The translations under genes were made by a program, and so were the position numbers. DNA of 64,000 nt. Origin: Taibaiella helva. Its GTDB lineage: Bacteria; Bacteroidota; Bacteroidia; Chitinophagales; Chitinophagaceae. The stretch is from the NCBI RefSeq assembly GCF_003545695.1, contig NZ_QUZZ01000002.1, positions 248,001 to 312,000 on the forward strand. The letters are read 5' to 3'. The notes beneath the pieces were generated by a model. It saw nothing but the letters and a program-made list of their open reading frames with translations, searched no databases and was not told the DNA's origin. Positions within the stretch are counted from its first letter, which is position 1. Each line of letters begins with the position of its first letter. Of the stretch, positions 58,401 through 64,000 are shown piece after piece.

Positions 58401-58921
58401 TGCGGCATGCCGTAAAGCTGCGGTGGACCTTCCTGAGGTCGCTGACAGGTAACCTGGCTGCCCAAACCGGGGAGAGAAGCTATCGCTCATCGCTGAACGA
58501 CGGCCGGAGCTACCTGGTGCGGCAGAATAACCTGGAGCCTTCGCTTACCTGGATACTGCGATCGGCCTTCAGGCTTACCGGCGGCTACAAATACGACGAT
58601 CGCCGGAATAGTCCTGAATATGGCGGCGAGCTGGCGCTGATCCAATCGGCCAACCTGGACGCCCGTCTGACTACTAAAACGCTGGGAACCATCCAGTCGA
58701 GAGCGACGTATGCCAACATCCGCTACAGCGGCGCGCCCAATACTTCATTGTCTTTTGTGATGCTGGATGCCTTGCAGAATGGCAGCAACTGGCTTTGGTA
58801 CCTGAACTGGGAAAGGCGATTGAGCAAGGGGATAGAGCTGTCGCTCGAATATGAAGGCCGGAAGCCCGGCGACAATCCTGTTGTGCATACCGGCCGGATG
58901 AGCATAAGGGCCATTTTGTAG
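55415..58921 (+). CDS. Large outer-membrane-type beta-rich protein (function unknown)
   Basis: About 1,168 residues. It starts with a signal peptide (KSIYRILVVFLIFCLPRHMW ending AQAKD). The N-terminal part has strands around LYPEQAFLVWKHLPRTDSLK and GFVDFSSIEYNGTYGRSLTV, resembling the opening of SprA-type and DUF-type large barrels. The centre has a motif I associate with Bacteroidota large surface/OM proteins: EQFFIVLAGTEKVYIDGMLM, ERGEDRDYVINYNTGEITF, RIQFEFEYQDRNYLNTLIYA. The second half is a long series of amphipathic strands (for example FRFNAYSNQDAKNQPYTQNL and, at the end, RRLSKGIELSLEYEGRK then VVHTGRMSIRAIL), typical of a big outer-membrane barrel. No specific function is known. The start is uncertain: in-frame TTG at 55409 or 55415, as no ATG or GTG fits; a TACTTTTC -7-like site lies at 55381. 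Confidence 0.65.
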   Translation: MKSIYRILVVFLIFCLPRHMWAQAKDTLAVRSNLRSRVVSAARPDTLFIDSFSLDRSSFRIADVADSSYTLYPEQAFLVWKHLPRTDSLKLQYRVLPFLFTSKRTHKSTGLIATNVPFSPFRYSLGDTAMSGFVDFSSIEYNGTYGRSLTVGNSQDVSLNSNFNLQLNGYILDSVRIEAAVTDNNIPVQPDGNTQQIQEFDRIYITFEKGKHKLTAGDYNLERPNSYFINFTKRVQGLMYQTELPSSKNVRNKFGLSGSIAKGQFARNIIQGIEGNQGPYKLTGNNGEQFFIVLAGTEKVYIDGMLMERGEDRDYVINYNTGEITFMPRQLITKDKRIQFEFEYQDRNYLNTLIYAYDELQLGNKWNFRFNAYSNQDAKNQPYTQNLTGEQKRFLEGIGDDIDQAFFRVINTDTFAANKILYKMVDTTVNGTTYDSVFVYSTNKDSARYSLGFSYVGEGKGSYIISGTNTNGRSYSWIAPANGQLQGNYEPVVLLITPKKQQLFTLGSTYQVDSFKRISVELGASNYAPNLFSARDKGEHWGFSGRGIYDELRFMGKKDSLGRKPISWKNQLSYEFVQSRFKAIAPYRNVEFARDWNIPQDAEPEDEHLIGYNTELKKNALGSLQYNLTWYQRGADYKANRNIVSLNYEHKQVRGNITFNLMQSSSPFQKTLYFRPSGFLEKTFPKLGGITLGARYQKEHDEIRYTPTDTLMPSAFAFDIYNVYLKSKEDRKTRLELNYTLRKDMAVVNNGFRGQNEGHTIDGKLGLYQWANQQITFTGAYRKLFIHIPSPVAPEQGENVLGRVEYNGTIAKGFLVPSLLYEVGSGQEQKRIYTYVEVPAGQGIYMWNDYNKDGVQQANEFELALYPDQKKYIRLITPTNEYTKVNYVILNHSLQLNPENLWVSNGKKKGWQRFVSRFSDQLSLQINNRVLATAGFSAFNPFAGNVQDTNIIANLTSISNTFFYNRSSAVWGGEYTTAYNAGKTLLTYGLEGNNLLRHAVKLRWTFLRSLTGNLAAQTGERSYRSSLNDGRSYLVRQNNLEPSLTWILRSAFRLTGGYKYDDRRNSPEYGGELALIQSANLDARLTTKTLGTIQSRATYANIRYSGAPNTSLSFVMLDALQNGSNWLWYLNWERRLSKGIELSLEYEGRKPGDNPVVHTGRMSIRAIL

Positions 58922-59103
58922 ACCCCTTTGCTCCTTCCGGTGGCTTGGTATTGGAAATTCATGGTGACAGGGGCTACAGGTGCGGTCAAAACAGTACATC
59001 TTCCCCAGGGGGCGGTTATTGGTAGCATATTAGACAGAGGCCTCCGGCAAAAGGTTGGCGCGGACCGCAAAAAATAAATAGCCCTTTTTAACGGCTGCTT
59101 TTT

Positions 59104-59111
59104 TATTTTTG
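59104..59111 (+). promoter_or_regulatory. -7 promoter element before the dihydroorotase-like gene
   Basis: TATTTTTG, an exact TAnnTTTG, eight bases before the ATG at 59120. Transcription should start at about 59117, leaving a leader of a few bases. No clear -33 element was seen. Confidence 0.5.
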
Positions 59112-59119
59112 CGCTTCGT

Positions 59120-60364
59120 ATGTCTCTATTAATTAGAAATGTTTCTATATCCGACCCGCTTTCTGAGCACAATGGCCGGAAAACCGATATCCTGGTCCGT
59201 AACGGATCCATTGTTTCCATAGGAGAAAAGCTGAACGAAAAGGCAGAAAAAGTACTGGAAGCCGGGCACCTCTATGCCGGTCCGGGCTGGGTAGATGTAT
59301 TGGCCGACTATTGCGATCCCGGCTATGAGCATAAGGAGTCCATTGACAGCGGGCTTAAGGCTGCTGCTGCCGGCGGATTTACAGATGTGCTGGTTGTGCC
59401 CAATACCCAGCCTGCTATTACGACCAAGGCTGTATTGGAGTACGTGCAGCGCAAGGCGGCCGGCCACCCGGTAAAGCTGCATGTCATAGGAGCAGTATCC
59501 CGCAACCTTGAAGGCCGGGAGCTGGCGGAGATGATGGACATGTATCATTCCGGTGCGGTAGCCTTCAGCGACGGCTGGCAGGCGCTGCAGCATGCGGGGC
59601 TGATGCTGAAGGCCCTGGAATATGTAAAAGCATTCAACGGGATCATTATCCAGCTGCCGGTATATGCCTCGCTGGCGCAGGGCGGATTAATGAACGAAGG
59701 AGAAATGTCGATGCGGCTGGGCATGAGCGGTATCCCCAATATAGCAGAAAGCCTGCTGGTACAGCGGGATATCGAGCTGCTGCGCTATACGGGATCACGT
59801 CTTCATTTTTCAGGCATCAGCACACCGGAATCCCTGGCGCTGATCCGCGCCGCCAAAAAGGAAGGACTGGACGTTACCTGCTCCGTTACGCCTTATCATC
59901 TTTATTTCACAGATGAGGCCCTGCAACAATATGATAGCGTTTATAAAGTAGAGCCTCCATTGCGGACCGAAGCCGAGCGGCTGCTGCTGGTGGCAGCGCT
60001 GTCTGATGGTACCATCGATTGCATCGCCACACACCACCGTCCCCAGGACTGGGATGCCAAGACCAAAGAATTTGAATATGCGCAGCCGGGAATGACCGGG
60101 CAGGAAACCTGCTTCGCCATGCTTCGTGCGGCAGCGCCGGAGCTGCCCATGACCCGCTGGGTGGAGCTGCTTTCCACCAATCCCAGGAAGATATTCGGGT
60201 TGCCGCAGGCTACCATAGCCGAAGGAGCGCCTGCAGCCATCACGCTCTTTGATCCGGAGGCGAGCTGGGTGTACGAAGGTGGGGAAAAGCAATCGCTGGG
60301 GGTTAATCATCCCTGGATCGGAAAAACGATAAAAGGCAGAAGTTATACTATAGAAAGACTGTAA
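59120..60364 (+). CDS. Dihydroorotase-like protein without metal ligands (pseudo-dihydroorotase)
   Basis: 414 residues of the amidohydrolase/dihydroorotase superfamily: MSLLIRNVSISDPLSEHNGR, TDILVRNGSIVSIGEKLNEK, GFTDVLVVPNTQPAITTKAV, KLHVIGAVSRNLEGREL, NIAESLLVQRDIELLRYTGS, LHFSGISTPESLALIRAAKK, CSVTPYHLYFTDEALQQYDS and the closing IFGLPQATIAEGAPAAITLF. In active enzymes the first zinc site is D-x-H-x-H; here the matching place (PGWVDVLADYCDPGYEH) has Leu and Asp instead of the two His. The later Asp of 'IATDHAP' is replaced by His in IATHHRPQDW. It is therefore predicted to be inactive as a dihydroorotase. A structural partner role for aspartate transcarbamoylase, as in other PyrC' homologues, is possible. 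DUF4199 and GT2 genes follow at 4 and 40 bases. Confidence 0.8.
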   Translation: MSLLIRNVSISDPLSEHNGRKTDILVRNGSIVSIGEKLNEKAEKVLEAGHLYAGPGWVDVLADYCDPGYEHKESIDSGLKAAAAGGFTDVLVVPNTQPAITTKAVLEYVQRKAAGHPVKLHVIGAVSRNLEGRELAEMMDMYHSGAVAFSDGWQALQHAGLMLKALEYVKAFNGIIIQLPVYASLAQGGLMNEGEMSMRLGMSGIPNIAESLLVQRDIELLRYTGSRLHFSGISTPESLALIRAAKKEGLDVTCSVTPYHLYFTDEALQQYDSVYKVEPPLRTEAERLLLVAALSDGTIDCIATHHRPQDWDAKTKEFEYAQPGMTGQETCFAMLRAAAPELPMTRWVELLSTNPRKIFGLPQATIAEGAPAAITLFDPEASWVYEGGEKQSLGVNHPWIGKTIKGRSYTIERL

Positions 60365-60367
60365 AGC

Positions 60368-60895
60368 ATGGAACCCTCTAAATCGAAAACAGGCCTTATT
60401 TTCGGTGTTATTGCCGGCGTTGTTTATATGTTGATCATCGCGGTGAGGTATCGTTTCTTTGGTCATACGCCAACGGAGTTTACGATAAGTTCTGTAGTGG
60501 GTTACCTTATTATCTTATCCCTGTTTGTGGCGGCTGGTGTATACAGGCGAAAACAATTGGGTGGTTGGGCGGAGCTCAGGGATATTTTTGGTACCTTGTT
60601 CATTGCCATACTGATCACCGAGCTTTGCTTTACTGCGTTCAACTATATTTATCTGTGGTACATCGATTCCGGTTTCCTGGATCGCTTTGCGCAAAGCACG
60701 CTGGACCAGATGCGCAGCGCCAAAATACCCGAAGACAAACTGAAAGAATTTGAACTGACCATGGCCGCGCAAAAAGATACCAATGCAGGTACCATCTTGT
60801 TCGGCTTCGCCAGAGCGGTAGTGTTCGATAGTCTTGCCGGTCTTATTATTGCCTTTGCGCTGAAAAGGAAAAACGGAGGAGTACCTGCCGCCTGA
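60368..60895 (+). CDS. DUF4199 membrane protein
   Basis: 175 residues with four membrane segments: TGLIFGVIAGVVYMLIIAV, TISSVVGYLIILSLFVAAGV, FGTLFIAILITELCFTAFNY and ILFGFARAVVFDSLAGLIIA. This is the layout of DUF4199, a family of unknown function nearly confined to Bacteroidota. The loop between helices three and four is charged and helical (LDQMRSAKIPEDKLKEFELT). It begins three bases after the dihydroorotase-like stop and lies before the GT2 gene with a 39-base gap, so the three genes are probably one operon. Confidence 0.88.
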   Translation: MEPSKSKTGLIFGVIAGVVYMLIIAVRYRFFGHTPTEFTISSVVGYLIILSLFVAAGVYRRKQLGGWAELRDIFGTLFIAILITELCFTAFNYIYLWYIDSGFLDRFAQSTLDQMRSAKIPEDKLKEFELTMAAQKDTNAGTILFGFARAVVFDSLAGLIIAFALKRKNGGVPAA

Positions 60896-60934
60896 TTGTA
60901 AAACGTCCTTCAGGACAAAAAAGGAGAAATTGCA

Positions 60935-61948
60935 TTGAACCAAGAACGCATACCGATAACCGATACCCTGGTAGCTCCTGTAACGGAGCGCCCCAAACCT
61001 GATATGCTTTGCCTGTCGATCATTGTTCCCTTGCTCAATGAAGAGGAATCGCTGCCGGAACTGACGGAGTGGATATCCCGTGTGACCACGGAGCATGGAT
61101 TGAGCTACGAGATCATATTCGTCGACGACGGCAGCACAGACGGCAGCTGGACAGTGATCCGGCAGCTGGCGGGGGCGAATCCCCATGTAAAAGGAATCAA
61201 ATTTCAGCGTAACTATGGCAAGAGTGCTGCTCTGAATGAAGGGTTCAAAGCGGCAACGGGCGCAGTGGTCATTACAATGGACGCCGATCTGCAGGACAGT
61301 CCTGATGAAATACCGGAATTGTACCGGATGGTTATCGAAGATGGCTACGATCTTGTAAGCGGATGGAAAAAGAAGCGCTACGATAACGCCTTCACCAAGA
61401 ACCTGCCCTCCAAATTCTATAATGCCGTAACCCGCCGTATGAGCGGCATTAAGCTGCATGATATGAACTGCGGATTAAAGGCCTACAGGAAAAACGTTGT
61501 GAAGAGTATCGAAGTGTACAGCGAAATGCATCGTTACATTCCGGTTTTGGCCAAATGGGCGGGGTACCGGAAGATCGGAGAAAAAGTGGTGGAGCACCGC
61601 GCCCGTAAGTTTGGGGTGTCCAAGTTTGGGATGATAAGGTTCATCAATGGCCCGCTTGACCTGGCCAGCATTATGTTTGTAGGCCGCTATGGTAAAAAGC
61701 CAATGCAGTTCTTCGGTCTTATCGGCCTGTTTGTCTTTTTCGTCGGCTTTCTGTCGGCGGGATACATGATCGTTGCCAGGCTGGTATACGACGACTACTG
61801 GCTTACCAGCAGGCCGCCATTCTTTATTGCGCTGATCTGCATCTTGCTGGGATCCATCTTTTTCCTGACTGGGTTCCTGGCTGAGCTCATCGTCCGGAAC
61901 GCACCCGAACGCAACCATTACCTGATTGAAGAAAAACTGAAGGTGTAG
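60935..61948 (+). CDS. Glycosyltransferase family 2 (DPM1/GtrB-like) with C-terminal membrane helices
   Basis: 337 residues. The GT2 domain has LSIIVPLLNEEESLPELTEW, YEIIFVDDGSTDGSWTVIRQ, VKGIKFQRNYGKSAALNEGF, VVITMDADLQDSPDEIPELY, and MNCGLKAYRKNVVKSI. Two C-terminal helices (FFGLIGLFVFFVGFLSAGYM and FFIALICILLGSIFFLTGFL) anchor it in the inner membrane. Such enzymes move a sugar from a nucleotide donor to polyprenyl phosphate for cell-envelope glycans. The start is TTG at 60935, supported by AAGGAG eight bases upstream; the next ATG (61004) would cut into the domain. It ends the DUF4199 operon and is followed by rpoN after 65 bases. Confidence 0.9.
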   Translation: MNQERIPITDTLVAPVTERPKPDMLCLSIIVPLLNEEESLPELTEWISRVTTEHGLSYEIIFVDDGSTDGSWTVIRQLAGANPHVKGIKFQRNYGKSAALNEGFKAATGAVVITMDADLQDSPDEIPELYRMVIEDGYDLVSGWKKKRYDNAFTKNLPSKFYNAVTRRMSGIKLHDMNCGLKAYRKNVVKSIEVYSEMHRYIPVLAKWAGYRKIGEKVVEHRARKFGVSKFGMIRFINGPLDLASIMFVGRYGKKPMQFFGLIGLFVFFVGFLSAGYMIVARLVYDDYWLTSRPPFFIALICILLGSIFFLTGFLAELIVRNAPERNHYLIEEKLKV

Positions 61949-62013
61949 CATAGAACAGGCCGGGGCATACGCCTTCTGCTTTCTATGATTACCTTCGTAC
62001 GGAATTTAACCAC

Positions 62014-63498
62014 ATGCTCAGACAGACCCAGCAACAGAAACTAGCCCAGAAACTTTCCCCGCAACAGATCCAATTAATGAAGCTGTTACAGGTGCCTACG
62101 GCCAGTCTTGAAGAGCGGATCAAAGATGAGCTGGAGAGCAACCCTGCGCTGGATGTGGGTTCCGACAATGAGCATGATCCTTATGGATTAAATGAGCAGG
62201 AGAAAGGCGCAGATAACCAGAGTGAGGATGAGCGGGACCAGAACGGCGACGATGACTTTGAGAGCATCGATGTGAGCGATTACCTGCGCGATGAAAATGA
62301 TATGCAGGGCGATTATCACCTGAATGAAGGGCATGACGACGACGATGAGCCTAAGTCTATCCCGGTAAAGGTCGAAACGACATTTACCGATTACCTCAAT
62401 AACCAGCTGGGTATGCTGGAGCTCGATGAGCGGCGACAGGAGATTGCCGAGCAGATCATCGGCAGCATCGACGATGACGGTTACCTGCGGCGGGATGCTA
62501 TGTCCATAGCCGACGACCTGGCTTTCAACCGGAACATTGCTACTGATGAAGAAGAGGTGGGCGGACTGATCAAATTGATACAGGATTTCGATCCGCCAGG
62601 TATTGCAGCCCAGGATCTGCGGGAATGCCTGCTGCTGCAGCTGCACCGCCTGAAAGACCAGAATGCCGCCGTAAAAACGGCGACCATTGTCCTCACCGAC
62701 TATTTTGATGAGTTTACCCGTAAGCATTACGAAAAGATCAAGCAGCGGCTCAAGATCAACGAAGAGCAATTCAGGGAGGCGATAGGTGTTATCCTGAAGC
62801 TTACGCCTAAACCGGGCGGCGCTTTCTCTTCTTCCGATAAAGTCGGCGGCTATATCATTCCCGATTTCTTTGTCTTTAACAATAACGGTACGCTGGAGCT
62901 AACGCTGAATGCCCGGAATGCACCCGAGCTACGCATTTCGGAGGGATATCGCGAAATGCTGAAGACCTACGACGCCGGGCAGAAGAAGAACAAAAGCCAG
63001 CGGGAAGCCCTGGTCTTTATCAAGCAGAAGATCGACGCCGCGAAATGGTTTATTGATGCGATCAAACAAAGACAGCATACGCTGCTTGTTACCATGAACG
63101 CGATCATGGAATACCAGAAAGAATTTTTCCTCTCCGGCGATGAAGGCTCGTTACGTCCCATGATCCTTAAGGACATCGCGGACCAGATCAATATGGATAT
63201 CTCCACAGTATCCCGCGTCGCCAACAGCAAATATGTGCAGACCGAATACGGAACTTTCTTGCTTAAGTTCTTTTTCTCGGAAGCGATCGTAAATGAAAGC
63301 GGCGAAGAAGTATCGACGCGTGAGGTAAAACGGATCCTTACCGAGCTGATCGAAGAAGAGGACAAGCGCAAGCCTATATCCGACGAGCGTCTTATGGAGC
63401 TGCTGGCGGAGAAGGGCTATAATGTCGCCCGCCGCACGGTGGCCAAATACCGCGAGCAGCTGGAGATACCGGTAGCCCGGCTTCGCAAGCAGGCATAA
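62014..63498 (+). CDS. rpoN: RNA polymerase sigma-54 factor
   Basis: 494 residues. Region I is MLRQTQQQKLAQKLSPQQIQ, LMKLLQVPTASLEERIKDEL, ESNPALD. An acidic region II follows (QSEDERDQNGDDDFESIDV, GHDDDDEPKSI). Region III has the core-binding part (LIKLIQDFDPPGIAAQDLRE, LKLTPKPGGAFSSSDKVGGY, PMILKDIADQINMDISTVSR), and the RpoN box is ARRTVAKYREQLEIP. It recognises -24/-12 promoters and needs an AAA activator; none is encoded in this window. TACCTTCG about 25 bases upstream is a near -7 element. It converges with meaB. Confidence 0.95.
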   Translation: MLRQTQQQKLAQKLSPQQIQLMKLLQVPTASLEERIKDELESNPALDVGSDNEHDPYGLNEQEKGADNQSEDERDQNGDDDFESIDVSDYLRDENDMQGDYHLNEGHDDDDEPKSIPVKVETTFTDYLNNQLGMLELDERRQEIAEQIIGSIDDDGYLRRDAMSIADDLAFNRNIATDEEEVGGLIKLIQDFDPPGIAAQDLRECLLLQLHRLKDQNAAVKTATIVLTDYFDEFTRKHYEKIKQRLKINEEQFREAIGVILKLTPKPGGAFSSSDKVGGYIIPDFFVFNNNGTLELTLNARNAPELRISEGYREMLKTYDAGQKKNKSQREALVFIKQKIDAAKWFIDAIKQRQHTLLVTMNAIMEYQKEFFLSGDEGSLRPMILKDIADQINMDISTVSRVANSKYVQTEYGTFLLKFFFSEAIVNESGEEVSTREVKRILTELIEEEDKRKPISDERLMELLAEKGYNVARRTVAKYREQLEIPVARLRKQA

Positions 63499-63570
63499 AA
63501 GTATTACCAGGCCTGCTCTTAGCCGAAGTACTGCAATAGCCTTCCTTGCGTTTCCTGTGCCGGTAACCTG

Positions 63571-64000
63571 CTATACATGCTGCATAATGCGGCTAACCGC
63601 TGTATAAGGACTGATATTGCCCTGCAATATTTCCTGCTCCAGGCGCAACACTTCATCTTTCAGTCCATGCCTTGAATACAGCATTTGCTGGAGCTGTTCG
63701 TTCAGCAGCCGTTGAAAGGCAAACCGGTTTTGCTCGCTGCGTTGCTGCTGCAGAAATCCATTGGCCGTTTGGTGTGTGATATACTTCTCGATCATCGCCA
63801 GCACTTCGGCAATGCCCGTCTGATCATAGGCCGAGCAGATCTTTACCTCGGGTATCCAGCCCGATGGCTGGGGCGGGAGAAAATGCAGGGCCCTTGCATA
63901 CTCGTTGCGTGCCGCTTTGGCCTTTTCCTTGTTCTCACCGTCGGCCTTGGTGATCACCAGCCCGTCGGCCATTTCCATAATGCCTCTCTTGATGCCCTGC
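63571..64000 (-). CDS. meaB: Methylmalonyl-CoA mutase-associated GTPase MeaB/ArgK (5' end beyond window)
   Basis: Only the C-terminal 142 codons are inside the window; the frame is open to the right edge. The visible part begins with the G4 motif of the MeaB GTPase: GIKRGIMEMADGLVITKADG, then NEYARALHFLPPQPSGWIPE, VKICSAYDQTGIAEVLAMIE, and a helical end (QNRFAFQRLLNEQLQQMLYS, LEQEILQGNISPYTAVSRIM). MeaB loads and protects adenosylcobalamin-dependent methylmalonyl-CoA mutase. The P-loop is outside the window, so intactness cannot be judged. Confidence 0.9.
   Translation of the reverse strand, partial: QGIKRGIMEMADGLVITKADGENKEKAKAARNEYARALHFLPPQPSGWIPEVKICSAYDQTGIAEVLAMIEKYITHQTANGFLQQQRSEQNRFAFQRLLNEQLQQMLYSRHGLKDEVLRLEQEILQGNISPYTAVSRIMQHV

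Overview
The window reads as a chromosomal segment of a Bacteroidota bacterium, most probably a member of the Chitinophagaceae. The support is: two proteins with type IX secretion sorting tails, one of them with the gliding-type tail; LytTR response regulators with a two-component propeller sensor; tandem PorT-like barrels; promoters of the Bacteroidota form (TTG or TTTG, then TAnnTTTG); weak Shine-Dalgarno sites; and a Bacteroidota-style LepB and LspA. I saw no rRNA, tRNA, CRISPR array, prophage or intact insertion sequence. The family placement is inference; the phylum is well supported.

Layout. 0-13 kb is rich in signalling: the start of a membrane glycosyltransferase (cut by the window edge), an ECF sigma factor with a small membrane partner, a LytTR regulator and a 990-residue propeller sensor kinase, a T9SS cargo protein, an orphan lanthipeptide-like precursor, ssb, a TPR histidine kinase and a second LytTR regulator. 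13-25 kb is housekeeping: a ferredoxin-type reductase, YifB/ComM, a second lanthipeptide-like precursor of 50 residues, an aminotransferase, purD, a DUF3109 protein, the Mrp/ApbC scaffold ATPase, and a subclass B1 metallo-beta-lactamase with all zinc ligands. 25-31 kb is on the minus strand: a solitary atpG, kynureninase, lspA and an S9 peptidase.

31.7-37.3 kb is a methionine-related operon: a Bacteroidota promoter, a SAM-I riboswitch with its terminator, a trans-sulfuration enzyme, a cysteine-free OsmC-like protein, and two homoserine dehydrogenases flanking a 1-Cys peroxiredoxin. 37-47 kb holds kup, ribF, a T9SS/gliding-tail adhesin, plsC, a DUF2520 protein, a KdsC-like phosphatase, an HPP membrane protein and the RNase P RNA gene (minus strand). 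47-64 kb holds lepB, a UBA/EF-Ts-like helical protein, a third small precursor with a double-glycine leader, sucA, two PorT-like barrels, a 1,168-residue outer-membrane-type protein, a dihydroorotase-like protein that has lost its metal ligands, DUF4199 and GT2 genes, rpoN and part of meaB.

The most interesting themes are: (1) three small peptide-precursor genes with GG leaders, two of them sharing a lanthipeptide-type leader, scattered without any modification or export gene; (2) the SAM-riboswitch operon with its duplicated homoserine dehydrogenases and cysteine-less OsmC protein; (3) a metal-ligand-free dihydroorotase paralogue; (4) three 20-bp-phased ACTTATTGC sites between the sensor kinase and the T9SS gene; (5) non-coding inverted-repeat elements in the intergenic gaps. 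All boundaries come from reading the sequence by eye; no database search was possible.
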